Source: Streptomyces sp. NBC_01224 | GTDB taxonomy: Bacteria > Actinomycetota > Actinomycetes > Streptomycetales > Streptomycetaceae | Direction: 5' to 3' | DNA: 64,000 nucleotides | Assembly (NCBI RefSeq): GCF_036002945.1 | Contig: NZ_CP108529.1 | Location: 6,505,001-6,569,000, forward strand | In this document: positions 26,135-36,300 of the stretch, in pieces | Layout of the letters: every line of letters starts with the position of its first letter | How positions within the stretch are numbered: the first letter of the stretch is position 1 | Translations under genes and position numbers: made by a program | Notes under the pieces: model-generated | The model's database searches: none | Told to the model about the DNA's origin: nothing | Seen by the model: only the letters and a program-made list of their open reading frames with translations

Positions 26135-27151
26135 ATGGCTGTCCACACCAGCCAGTCGGTGGCGAAGGCCGCGGGCGACGACGTCGCCCGCGGCCGCAGC
26201 CGCGGTACTGGCAACCCCCCGCCGCCGAGCAGGCTCCGGCGGGCTCTGTCGACCCACTGGTACGCCTGGACCATGGTCGCCCCGGTCGTCGCCGTGATCG
26301 GCGTGATCATCGGCTACCCGCTGGTCCGCGGCATCTACCTGTCGATGACCGATGCCAATGAGCGCAACGTCGAGCGGTCCATCGGTGTCAACCACTCGCC
26401 CGCCACGTACAAGTTCGTGGGCCTGGACAACTACACCGAGGCGCTCACGGGCGATCAGTTCCTCGGCACGCTCGGGTGGACCCTGGTGTGGACGGTCTCC
26501 TGCGTGGCCATCACCTTCTCCCTCGGTATGGCCCTCGCCAACATCCTCAACCGCCGGATCGCCGGCCGCTCCGCGTACCGGATGGCGCTCATCCTGCCCT
26601 GGGCCATCCCCGGCTTCGTCTCCGTCTTCGCCTGGCGCTTCCTCTACAACGAGGACCGCGGGCTGCTCAACAAGATCCTCTCCGGCGGCGGGATCGACGG
26701 CATACCCTGGCTGAACGACCCCGCCTGGGCGAAGTTCTCCGTCATCGCCGTCAACGTCTGGCTCGGCGTGCCGTTCATGTTGGTCGCCCTGCTCGGCGGA
26801 CTGCAGTCGATCCCCAGCGAGCAGTACGAGGCCGCGGAGATGGACGGCGCCACCGCCTGGCAGCGGTTCCGCCACATCACGCTGCCCGGACTGCGGCCGG
26901 TCTCCTCCACGGTGATCCTGCTCTCCACCATCTGGACCTTCAACATGTTCCCGGTGATCTACCTGCTGACCCGCGGCGGACCCGGTGAAGCCACCCAGAT
27001 CCTGGTCACCCAGGCGTACACGTTCTCCTTCGAGATCAGCCCGCGCGACTTCGCGCAGTCCTCCACCTGGGGCGTGCTGATCCTCGTACTCCTGATGATC
27101 TTCGCCGCCGTCTACCGGCGAGTCCTGCGCACCCAGGGAGACGACTGGTGA
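26135..27151 (+). CDS. malF: Maltodextrin ABC importer permease MalF
   Basis: 338 residues with six or more transmembrane helices, beginning TMVAPVVAVIGVIIGYPL. The EAA loop that contacts the ATPase is EQYEAAEMDGATAWQRFRHI. The malE-malF gap is 19 bases, and the stop of malF overlaps the GTG of malG, so the three are one transcription unit. A proline-rich cytoplasmic N-terminus of about 40 residues precedes the first helix. Confidence 0.95.
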   Translation: MAVHTSQSVAKAAGDDVARGRSRGTGNPPPPSRLRRALSTHWYAWTMVAPVVAVIGVIIGYPLVRGIYLSMTDANERNVERSIGVNHSPATYKFVGLDNYTEALTGDQFLGTLGWTLVWTVSCVAITFSLGMALANILNRRIAGRSAYRMALILPWAIPGFVSVFAWRFLYNEDRGLLNKILSGGGIDGIPWLNDPAWAKFSVIAVNVWLGVPFMLVALLGGLQSIPSEQYEAAEMDGATAWQRFRHITLPGLRPVSSTVILLSTIWTFNMFPVIYLLTRGGPGEATQILVTQAYTFSFEISPRDFAQSSTWGVLILVLLMIFAAVYRRVLRTQGDDW

Positions 27152-28041
27152 CCACCGCCCCCGCAACCACCGTCCCGGCGACCTCCGCGCGGCACTCCGC
27201 GCGCAAGGTCCGGCTGCGCGGCGAGCGTTCGCCGATCGCCTCCGTCGGGCTGCACCTCACGCTCGTCGTCGCGTCCGTGATCGCCGTCTTCCCCGTGCTG
27301 TGGGTCCTGCTCACCTCGCTGAAGCCCGCCGCGTACGCGACCACCACGGACTTCTTCAAAGAGACGACGTTCGAGAACTACACGAACCTGATCCAGAACA
27401 CGAAGTTCCTCACCTGGTTCGGCAACTCCCTGCTCGTCGCGGGGCTCACCACGCTTCTCGGCGTCATCATCTCCGCCTCCACCGGCTATGCCGTCAGCCG
27501 CTTCCGCTTCCCGGGCAAGCGCGGGCTGATGTGGACGCTCCTGGTCACCCAGATGTTCCCGGTGGCCGTCCTCATCGTGCCGATCTACAACATCATGTCG
27601 GGCATGGGGCTGCTGAATCAGCCCGCCGGCCTCGTCATCACCTACCTGACCATCTCGGTGCCGTTCTGCGCCTGGATGATGAAGGGCTTCTTCGACACCA
27701 TCCCGCGCGAGATCGACGAGTCCGGGCAGGTCGACGGCCTCACACCGTTCGGCACGTTCTGGCGGCTCATCCTGCCGCTCGCCAAGCCCGGCCTGGCCGT
27801 CACCGCGTTCTACTCCTTCATCACCGCATGGGGCGAAGTGGCGTACGCCTCAGCCTTCATGGTCGGCGAGGACAACCTCACCCTGGCGGGTGGACTGCAG
27901 CTCTTCGTCAACCGGTACGGGGCCCAGTGGGGGCCGATGACCGCCGCGTCCGTGCTGATCGCGATACCCGCGGCCCTGGTCTTCCTCTTCGCCCAGCGCC
28001 ATCTGGTCACCGGCATGTCCGCCGGAGCCGTCAAGGGCTGA
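27148..28041 (+). CDS. malG: Maltodextrin ABC importer permease MalG
   Basis: 297 residues with six transmembrane helices. The EAA loop reads IPREIDESGQVDGLTPFGTF and the C-terminus ends in the MalG-type QRHLVTGMSAGAVKG. It pairs with MalF to form the channel. It starts at a GTG in a GTGA overlap with malF, indicating coupled translation and fixed stoichiometry. Confidence 0.95.
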   Translation: MTTAPATTVPATSARHSARKVRLRGERSPIASVGLHLTLVVASVIAVFPVLWVLLTSLKPAAYATTTDFFKETTFENYTNLIQNTKFLTWFGNSLLVAGLTTLLGVIISASTGYAVSRFRFPGKRGLMWTLLVTQMFPVAVLIVPIYNIMSGMGLLNQPAGLVITYLTISVPFCAWMMKGFFDTIPREIDESGQVDGLTPFGTFWRLILPLAKPGLAVTAFYSFITAWGEVAYASAFMVGEDNLTLAGGLQLFVNRYGAQWGPMTAASVLIAIPAALVFLFAQRHLVTGMSAGAVKG

Positions 28042-28080
28042 CGCAGCACGCCCCGTACGACCCGCACGCACCAAGTCACG

Positions 28081-28115
28081 GCGTCGCCGGAATCCCGACC
28101 CGGTCCCGGCGACGC
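28081..28115 (+). terminator. Intra-operon hairpin between malG and aglA
   Basis: gcgtcgccgg (28081-28090) pairs with ccggcgacgc (28106-28115) across a 15-base loop, 39 bases after the malG stop. It may attenuate transcription into aglA or protect malEFG mRNA ends. Confidence 0.55.
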
Positions 28116-28142
28116 TCCCCACCCAGACACCCCAGGGACGAC

Positions 28143-29815
<1,673 letters not shown>

Positions 29816-29819
<4 letters not shown>

Positions 29820-30871
29820 CCGTCCCCCTGCCCAGAGGCCCTGGGACCGGCGGTGCGCCGAGGCTCTCGGACATCGCCGGCCAGGCGGCGGTCAGCGAGG
29901 CGACCGTCAGCCGGGTGCTCAACGGGAAACCGGGCGTCGCTGACACCACGCGGCAGCGGGTGCTCGCGGCGCTGGACGTCCTGGGCTACGAACGCCCCGT
30001 ACGGCTGCGGCAGCGCAGCGCCGGGCTGATCGGACTGGTGACGCCCGAGCTCACCAACCCGATCTTCCCGGCGTTCGCGCAGTCCGTCGAACAGGTACTG
30101 GCCGGGCACGGCTACACCCCGGTGCTCTGCACCCAGCTGCCCGGCGGCGCCACCGAGGACGAGCTCGTCGAGCAGCTCGTCGAACGGGGCGTCGGCGGGA
30201 TCGTCTTCCTCTCCGGGCTGCACGCCGACATGTCGGCCGACCCGGCCCGGTACGCCGCGCTCACCGACCGCGGCGTGCCGTTCGTCCTGATCAACGGCTA
30301 CAACGAACGGATCAGCGCCCCCTTCGTCTCGCCCGACGACTCCGCCGCCGTACGGATGGCCGTCGGACACCTCGCCGATCTCGGCCACCGCAGGGTCGGC
30401 CTGGCCATCGGACCGCAGCGCTATGTGCCGGCCCGCCGCAAACGGGAGGGCTTCGTCGAGGCCGCCGTGAACCTGCTGGGCCTGGGCCGCGCCGAGGCCG
30501 AAATCCTCGTCTGCTCCACGCTGTTCAGCGTCGAGGGCGGCCAGGTCGCGGCCGGTGCGCTGCTCGACCAGGGGTGCACCGGCATCGTCTGCGGCAGCGA
30601 CCTGATGGCGCTGGGTGTGGTGCGTGCGGCCCGGGAGCGCGGGCTCGACGTGCCGCGCGATGTGTCAGTGGTCGGCTTCGACGACTCGCAGCTGATCGCG
30701 TTCACCGATCCGCCGCTGACGACGGTGCGTCAGCCCGTACAGGCGATGGCGGCGGCCGCGGTGAGTGCCCTGCTGGAGGAGATCGGCGGCAGCCCTGTGC
30801 AGCGTACGGAGTATGTGTTCCAGCCGGAGCTGGTGGTACGGGGCTCCACCGCCGCGGTCCGCGGCGTCTGA
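29816..30871 (+). CDS. Second MalR-like LacI family regulator, operon-terminal
   Basis: 351 residues. The recognition region VSEATVSRVLNGKPGVA is identical to that of MalR, and the effector domain is strongly similar throughout (for example VRLRQRSAGLIGLVTPELTN against VRLRRRSAGLVGLITPELEN). The GTG start overlaps the aglA stop (GTGA), so it is made with the operon. Identical recognition residues imply the same operators, with possible heterodimers or a different inducer. I cannot tell whether it is a repressor back-up or an antagonist. A strong terminator follows. Confidence 0.92.
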
Positions 30872-30898
30872 GGTCCGGCCCGAAGGTGTCCGGGCGTA

Positions 30899-30967
30899 CA
30901 GGAGAGGCACCGGGAGTCGGCCCTGAATGGGCCGGCGGGGAGTGAGCGACTCCGGGTGCCTCTCTTG
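30899..30967 (+). terminator. Terminator of the malEFG-aglA operon
   Basis: gagaggcaccgggagtcg (30902-30919) pairs with 30947-30964 with one mismatch, extended by flanking bases. An inner ggccc/gggcc hairpin lies within the loop. It begins 28 bases beyond the operon's last stop. Confidence 0.85.
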
Positions 30968-31060
30968 TCCGCGACCGGCCCGGCCGGCCGGGCGCGTGGG
31001 GTCCGGGGTCACCGGAACCCCCGGCCGACCGGACCGGAGTCGGATCAAACGTAACAGCGC

Positions 31061-31087
31061 TGCAATGTTTTGCGTAAGACCTTGCAG
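31061..31087. promoter_or_regulatory. Upstream candidate MalR operator of the amylase gene
   Basis: TGCAA (31061) and TTGCA (31082) are inverted around TTGCGTAAG. CTTGCAG at 31081-31087 repeats the word found near malE. It lies just upstream of the amylase -35 element. Confidence 0.5.
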
Positions 31088-31136
31088 GAGGAAAACTGCT
31101 GGATTTCGTGGATGTAAGCGGGCGGTGTCCAAAGGG

Positions 31137-31165
31137 TTGACCGAGGCCGGACAGGCTCGTACGGT
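31137..31165 (+). promoter_or_regulatory. Amylase promoter
   Basis: TTGACC (31137-31142), 17-base spacer, TACGGT (31160-31165): a good match to Streptomyces vegetative promoters. It is flanked by candidate operators on both sides. Confidence 0.7.
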
Positions 31166-31177
31166 CTCCACCGCGGC

Positions 31178-31206
31178 AAGGTTTGCATTCTTGCAGCAAG
31201 AACCTT
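31178..31206. promoter_or_regulatory. Downstream amylase operator
   Basis: TTCTTGC-A-GCAAGAA (31188-31202) is a perfect odd-centred palindrome, extended by aaggtt (31178-31183) and aacctt (31201-31206). It lies 23-37 bases downstream of the -10 hexamer, where a bound repressor would block transcription. Confidence 0.65.
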
Positions 31207-31283
31207 CAGGAGCCTTGAGGGCAGGGCGCGTTGCCACGTGAGGCTGCACCGTCACCCGCATTTCCCCCACAGCAGGAGGAAAC

Positions 31284-32990
31284 ATGGCACGCAGACCACT
31301 GTCTGCAGCGCTCGCCCTGATAGCAGGCGCCGCCGCTCTCGTGGCCCCCACCACGACCGCCCAGGCCTCCACCCCGGGCGGCAAGGACGTCACCGCCGTT
31401 CTCTTCGAGTGGAAGTTCGACTCCGTGGCCAGGGCGTGCACGGACTCCCTCGGCCCGGCCGGCTACGGCTACGTACAGGTCTCGCCGCCGCAGGAACACA
31501 TTCAGGGCGGCCAGTGGTGGACCTCGTACCAGCCGGTCAGCTACAGGATCGCCGGACGGCTCGGCGACCGCGCATCCTTCGCCAACATGGTCAGCACCTG
31601 CCACAGCGCGGGCGTCAAGGTCGTCGCCGACTCCGTCATCAACCACATGTCGGCGGGATCGGGCACCGGCACCGGCGGCTCCTCGTACACCAAGTACAAC
31701 TACCCCGGCGTGTACTCCGCGGCCGACATGGACGACTGCACCGCGCAGATCAGCAACTACCAGGACCGGGCCAACGTCCAGAACTGCGAACTCGTCGGCC
31801 TCGCCGACCTGGACACCGGTGAGGAGTACGTCCGCGGCAGGATCGCCGCATACCTCGACGACCTGCTCTCCCTCGGCGTCGACGGCTTCCGCATCGACGC
31901 CGCCAAGCACATGCCCGCGGCCGACCTCGCCAACATCAAGTCGCGGCTGAACAACCCCGGCGTCTACTGGAAGCAGGAGGCGATCTACGGCGCGGGCGAG
32001 GCGGTCTCGCCCGACGAGTACACCGGCACGGGGGACGTCCAGGAGTTCCGCTACGCCCGCAGCCTCAAGCAGGTCTTCAACAACGAGAACCTCGCCTACC
32101 TGAAGAACTTCGGCGAGGGCTGGGGCTTCATGCCGTCGTCGAAGGCCGCGGTCTTCGTCGACAACCACGACACCGAGCGCGGCGGCGACACCCTGAACTA
32201 CAAGGACGGCGCCAACTACACCCTCGCCAGTGTCTTCATGCTGGCCTGGCCGTACGGCTCGCCCGACGTCCACTCCGGGTACGAGTGGTCCGACAAGGAC
32301 GCCGGCCCTCCCAACGGCGGCGCAGTGAACGCCTGTTACAGCGACGGCTGGAAGTGTCAGCACGCCTGGCGCGAGATCTCCTCCATGGTCGGCTTCCGCA
32401 ACACCGCACGAGGTGAGTCCGTCACCGACTGGTGGGACAACGGCGGCGACCAGATCGCGTTCGGCCGCGGCTCGAAGGCATACGTCGCGATCAACCACGA
32501 GGGCTCCTCGCTGACCCGTACGTTCCAGACGTCGCTGCCCGCCGGTGACTACTGCGACATCCAGTCCGGCAACGGCGTCACGGTGAACGGCTCCGGCCGG
32601 TTCACCGCGACGCTCGGCGCCAACACGGCCCTGGCGCTCCAGGTGAACGCCCGTACCTGCGTGGGCGGCGGCACCACGGATCCGGGCACCAGCACCTCCG
32701 GTGCCTCGTTCGGCGTCGACGCCACCACACAGCTGGGCCAGAACATCTACGTGACCGGCAACCAGGCCGCCCTCGGCAACTGGAACACCGGCAGCGCGCT
32801 GAAGCTCGACCCGGCCACGTACCCGGTCTGGAAGCTCGATGTGAACATGCCTGCCGGTACGTCGTTCGAGTACAAGTACCTCCGCAAGGACGCGAGCGGC
32901 AACGTCACCTGGGAGAGCGGCGCGAACCGCACCGCGACGGTGCCGTCCTCCAGCAAGGCGACGCTGACGAGCGACGTCTGGCGCAGCTGA
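31284..32990 (+). CDS. Secreted alpha-amylase with C-terminal starch-binding CBM20
   Basis: 568 residues. A Sec signal peptide (about residues 1-28, cut after TTAQA) precedes a GH13 subfamily 32-type catalytic barrel with KVVADSVINHMS, nucleophile Asp205 (GFRIDAAKH), acid/base Glu232 (WKQEAIYGAG) and Asp296 (FVDNHDTER), then an all-beta C domain. After a Thr/Ser/Gly linker, residues from about 474 are a CBM20 raw-starch-binding module (GQNIYVTGNQAALGNWNTGS). It cuts starch outside the cell to maltodextrins for MalE. AGGAGGA lies 4 bases from the ATG. CTTGCAG words in its promoter suggest MalR control. Confidence 0.95.
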   Translation: MARRPLSAALALIAGAAALVAPTTTAQASTPGGKDVTAVLFEWKFDSVARACTDSLGPAGYGYVQVSPPQEHIQGGQWWTSYQPVSYRIAGRLGDRASFANMVSTCHSAGVKVVADSVINHMSAGSGTGTGGSSYTKYNYPGVYSAADMDDCTAQISNYQDRANVQNCELVGLADLDTGEEYVRGRIAAYLDDLLSLGVDGFRIDAAKHMPAADLANIKSRLNNPGVYWKQEAIYGAGEAVSPDEYTGTGDVQEFRYARSLKQVFNNENLAYLKNFGEGWGFMPSSKAAVFVDNHDTERGGDTLNYKDGANYTLASVFMLAWPYGSPDVHSGYEWSDKDAGPPNGGAVNACYSDGWKCQHAWREISSMVGFRNTARGESVTDWWDNGGDQIAFGRGSKAYVAINHEGSSLTRTFQTSLPAGDYCDIQSGNGVTVNGSGRFTATLGANTALALQVNARTCVGGGTTDPGTSTSGASFGVDATTQLGQNIYVTGNQAALGNWNTGSALKLDPATYPVWKLDVNMPAGTSFEYKYLRKDASGNVTWESGANRTATVPSSSKATLTSDVWRS

Positions 32991-33304
32991 ACCCGGCGGC
33001 CGGGCCGGGGCGGCCGACCATGTCGTCCCGGTCCGGGGGCTGAACCGGGGGCAGGGGTCCACCGCCCCGGGTCGCCCGTACGCCTCCGTGCCGGGCTGCC
33101 GCGCCCTGTCGGCCGGTGCGCCGGAAGGGGCCGTGTCGGGGTGATCCCCGCAGGGTGACGCAGTAACAGGACGGTCAGCCACGCTGTCGGGGAGTCTGCG
33201 GCACCCGAGGAAACGCCCCGATGCGGCACCGGACCTCGCTCCACCCCACAAGACCGTCCACCCCGAGAACCCCATAACCCTCGCAATCAAGGAGACCCTG
33301 CCCC
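32991..33304. other. Intergenic region between amylase and pullulanase genes
   Basis: GC-rich with a weak 6-bp hairpin (32997-33016) just after the amylase stop, which may terminate it. I saw no clear CTTGCAG site or promoter pair. AAGGAG near 33290 is the pullulanase ribosome site. Confidence 0.4.
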
Positions 33305-36300
33305 GTGTCCCGTCCCACCCTCAGACGGGGAGTCGTCGCCGCAATCTGCGCGGCGCTCCTCCCCGTCGTCCCGGCGGCATCCGCGTCCGCCGCGCCGAGG
33401 CCCCCGGGCCCGCCCTCGGACGCCCGGCTCGCCGCCGAGCCCGCCCGTCACGATCTGACGCGTGAACAGTTCTACTTCGTCATGCCCGACCGGTTCGCGA
33501 ACGGAGACACCTCCAACGACCGTGGCGGGCTCACCGGTTCACGTCTGGAGACCGGCTACGACCCCACGGACAAGGGCTTCTACCAGGGCGGCGACCTCAA
33601 GGGCCTGACCGAGCGGCTCGACTACATCAAGGGTCTCGGCACCACCGCCATCTGGCTCGCGCCGATCTTCAAGAACCGCCCCGTCCAGGGCGCCGGCAAG
33701 GACGCATCGGCCGGCTACCACGGCTACTGGATCACCGACTTCACCCAGGTCGACCCGCACTTCGGCACCAACGCCGACCTGTCGAAACTGATCGACAAGG
33801 CCCACGGCAAGGGCATGAAGGTCTTCTTCGACGTCATCACCAACCACACCGCGGACACCGTCGACTACGCCGAGAAGACCTACGGCTACCGGCCGAAGGG
33901 CGCCTACCCGTACCTCGACAAGGACGGCCGCCCGTTCGACGACAGCAAGGGCCTGGCGAAGGTCGACGCGGACTCCTTCCCGTACACGCCGAAGAACACG
34001 GGAAGCAAGGTCCCGGCCTGGCTCAACGACCCGACGATGTACCACAACCGCGGCGACTCGACCTACGCCGGTGAGTCCACCACGTACGGCGACTTCTCCG
34101 GCCTCGACGACCTGTGGACCGAGCGGCCCGAGGTCGTCTCCGGCATGGAGAAGATCTACGAGAAGTGGGTCCGGGACTTCGATATCGACGGCTTCCGGAT
34201 CGACACCGTCAAACACGTCGACCTGGATTTCTGGACCCAGTGGGCGACCGCCCTGGACGCCTACGCGGCCAAGCACGGGCGCAAGGACTTCTTCATGTTC
34301 GGCGAGGTCTACTCCGCCGACACCGCCATCACCTCGCCCTACGTCACCCGGGGGCGGCTCGACGCGACGCTCGACTTCCCGTTCCAGGAAGCGGCACGCC
34401 AGTACGCCTCGCAGGGCGCCCCGGCCTCGAAACTGGCCGCCGTCTTCGGCGACGACTACCGGTACACCACCGACAAGGCCAACGCCTACGAGCAGGTCAC
34501 CTTCCTCGGCAACCACGACATGGGACGCATCGGCTCCTTCCTGAAGCAGGACAACCCGAAGGCCGATGACGCGGAACTCGTCAAGCGCGCACAGTTCGCC
34601 AACGAGCTGATGTTCCTCAGCCGCGGCAACCCCGTCGTCTACTACGGCGACGAGCAGGGCTTCACCGGCGCGGGCGGCGACAAGGACGCCCGCCAGACCA
34701 TGTTCGCCTCGAAGACCGCCGACTACCTCGACGACGACCAGCTGGGCACCGACCGCACCCATGCCTTCGACGCGTACGACACGAAGCACCCGCTCTACCG
34801 GAACATCGCCGCGCTCTCCGAGCTGACCAGGAAGAACCCGGCTCTGCGCAACGGCGTCCAGACCGAGCGCCATGCACAGGACTCCGTCTACGCGTTCTCC
34901 CGCACGGACGCCGAGCAGGGCCACGAGTACGTCGTCGCCACGAACAACGGCACCGGGCCGAGGACCGTCGAGCTGCTCACCGCGTCGGCCGGCATGAACT
35001 TCCGTACCCTGTACGGTGGTTCGGGTACGGTCCGTAGCGGCGCCGACAAGAAGATCACCGTCACCGTGCCCGCCCTCTCCAGCATCGTGCTGCGCGCGGG
35101 GAAGGCGATGGGCGACCCCACTGCCAGGCCCTCGGTCACCCTGAAGGCGCCCGGCGCCGGAGCCACCGGCACCGTCGAGATCTCCGCCGACGTCGACGGC
35201 GGACAGCTGAACCGGGTTGTCTTCGCCGCCCAGGCCGGCAACGGGAAATGGGTCACGCTCGGCTCCGCCGACCATGCCCCGTACAAGGTCACCCAGACCG
35301 TGGGCGACACGGTGCCCGCCGGAACACCCTTGCGGTACAAGGCGGTTGTCGTCGACCGTGCCGGCCGCACCGCGAGTGCCCTCGCCTCGTCCACCGCGGG
35401 ACAGGTACCCGTCGCCGGGAAGCCCGTCGCGGTCGAGCGCGACTACGCCGTCGTCCACTACAGGCGTACGGACGGCGACTACGACGGCTGGCGGATCCGG
35501 GCGGGCGACAAGTCGGCCGGGTTCACCGGGCGGGACGCCTACGGGGCCTTCGCCTGGATCAGGCTCGACGAGGGCGCCTCCTCCCTCCCGTACACCGTGG
35601 AGAAGTCCGGCACCGCCGACGGTCCCCAGCGCACCGTCGACCTCGCGAAGACCGGACAGGTCTGGATCGAGCAGGGCAAGGACGGCCAGGCCGACGAGGC
35701 CCCTGACGGCGCCTACCCGCCACAGGACACCACAAAGGCCGTACTGCACTACTACCGCGCCGACGGCGACTACGACGGCTGGGGGCTGCACACCTGGACC
35801 GGCGCCAAGGACCCCACCGACTGGGCCAAGCCGCTCCAGCCGGCGAAGAAGGATGCCTTCGGCGTCACCTTCGAGGTGCCGCTCACCGACGGCGCGACCT
35901 CGCTCAGCTACATCCTGCACAAGGGCGACGAGAAGGACCTCCCCAGCGACCAGTCGCTCGACATCGCCACCTATGGGCACGAGGTCTGGATGCTCGGCTC
36001 CACGCCCGGCTATCTGCTGCCGCAGACCGGCGGCGTACCCACGCCCGACCTCACCAAGGCCGAGGCGCAGTGGATCGACTCCGACACCGTCGTGTGGAAG
36101 GTGAAGGCGACCGAAGCCACCAGCCAGCAGCTCGTCTACGCACCGGGCGGCGGCATCTCCGTCGTCGACGGGGCACTCTCCGACGAGGGGCAGTGGCTGC
36201 GGCTCGCACCGTCCGCGCTGACCGACGCGCAGAAGGCGAAGTACCCGCACCTCAAGGACTATCCGGCGTTCACCGTCGACGTCCGCGACCGGAACAGGGT

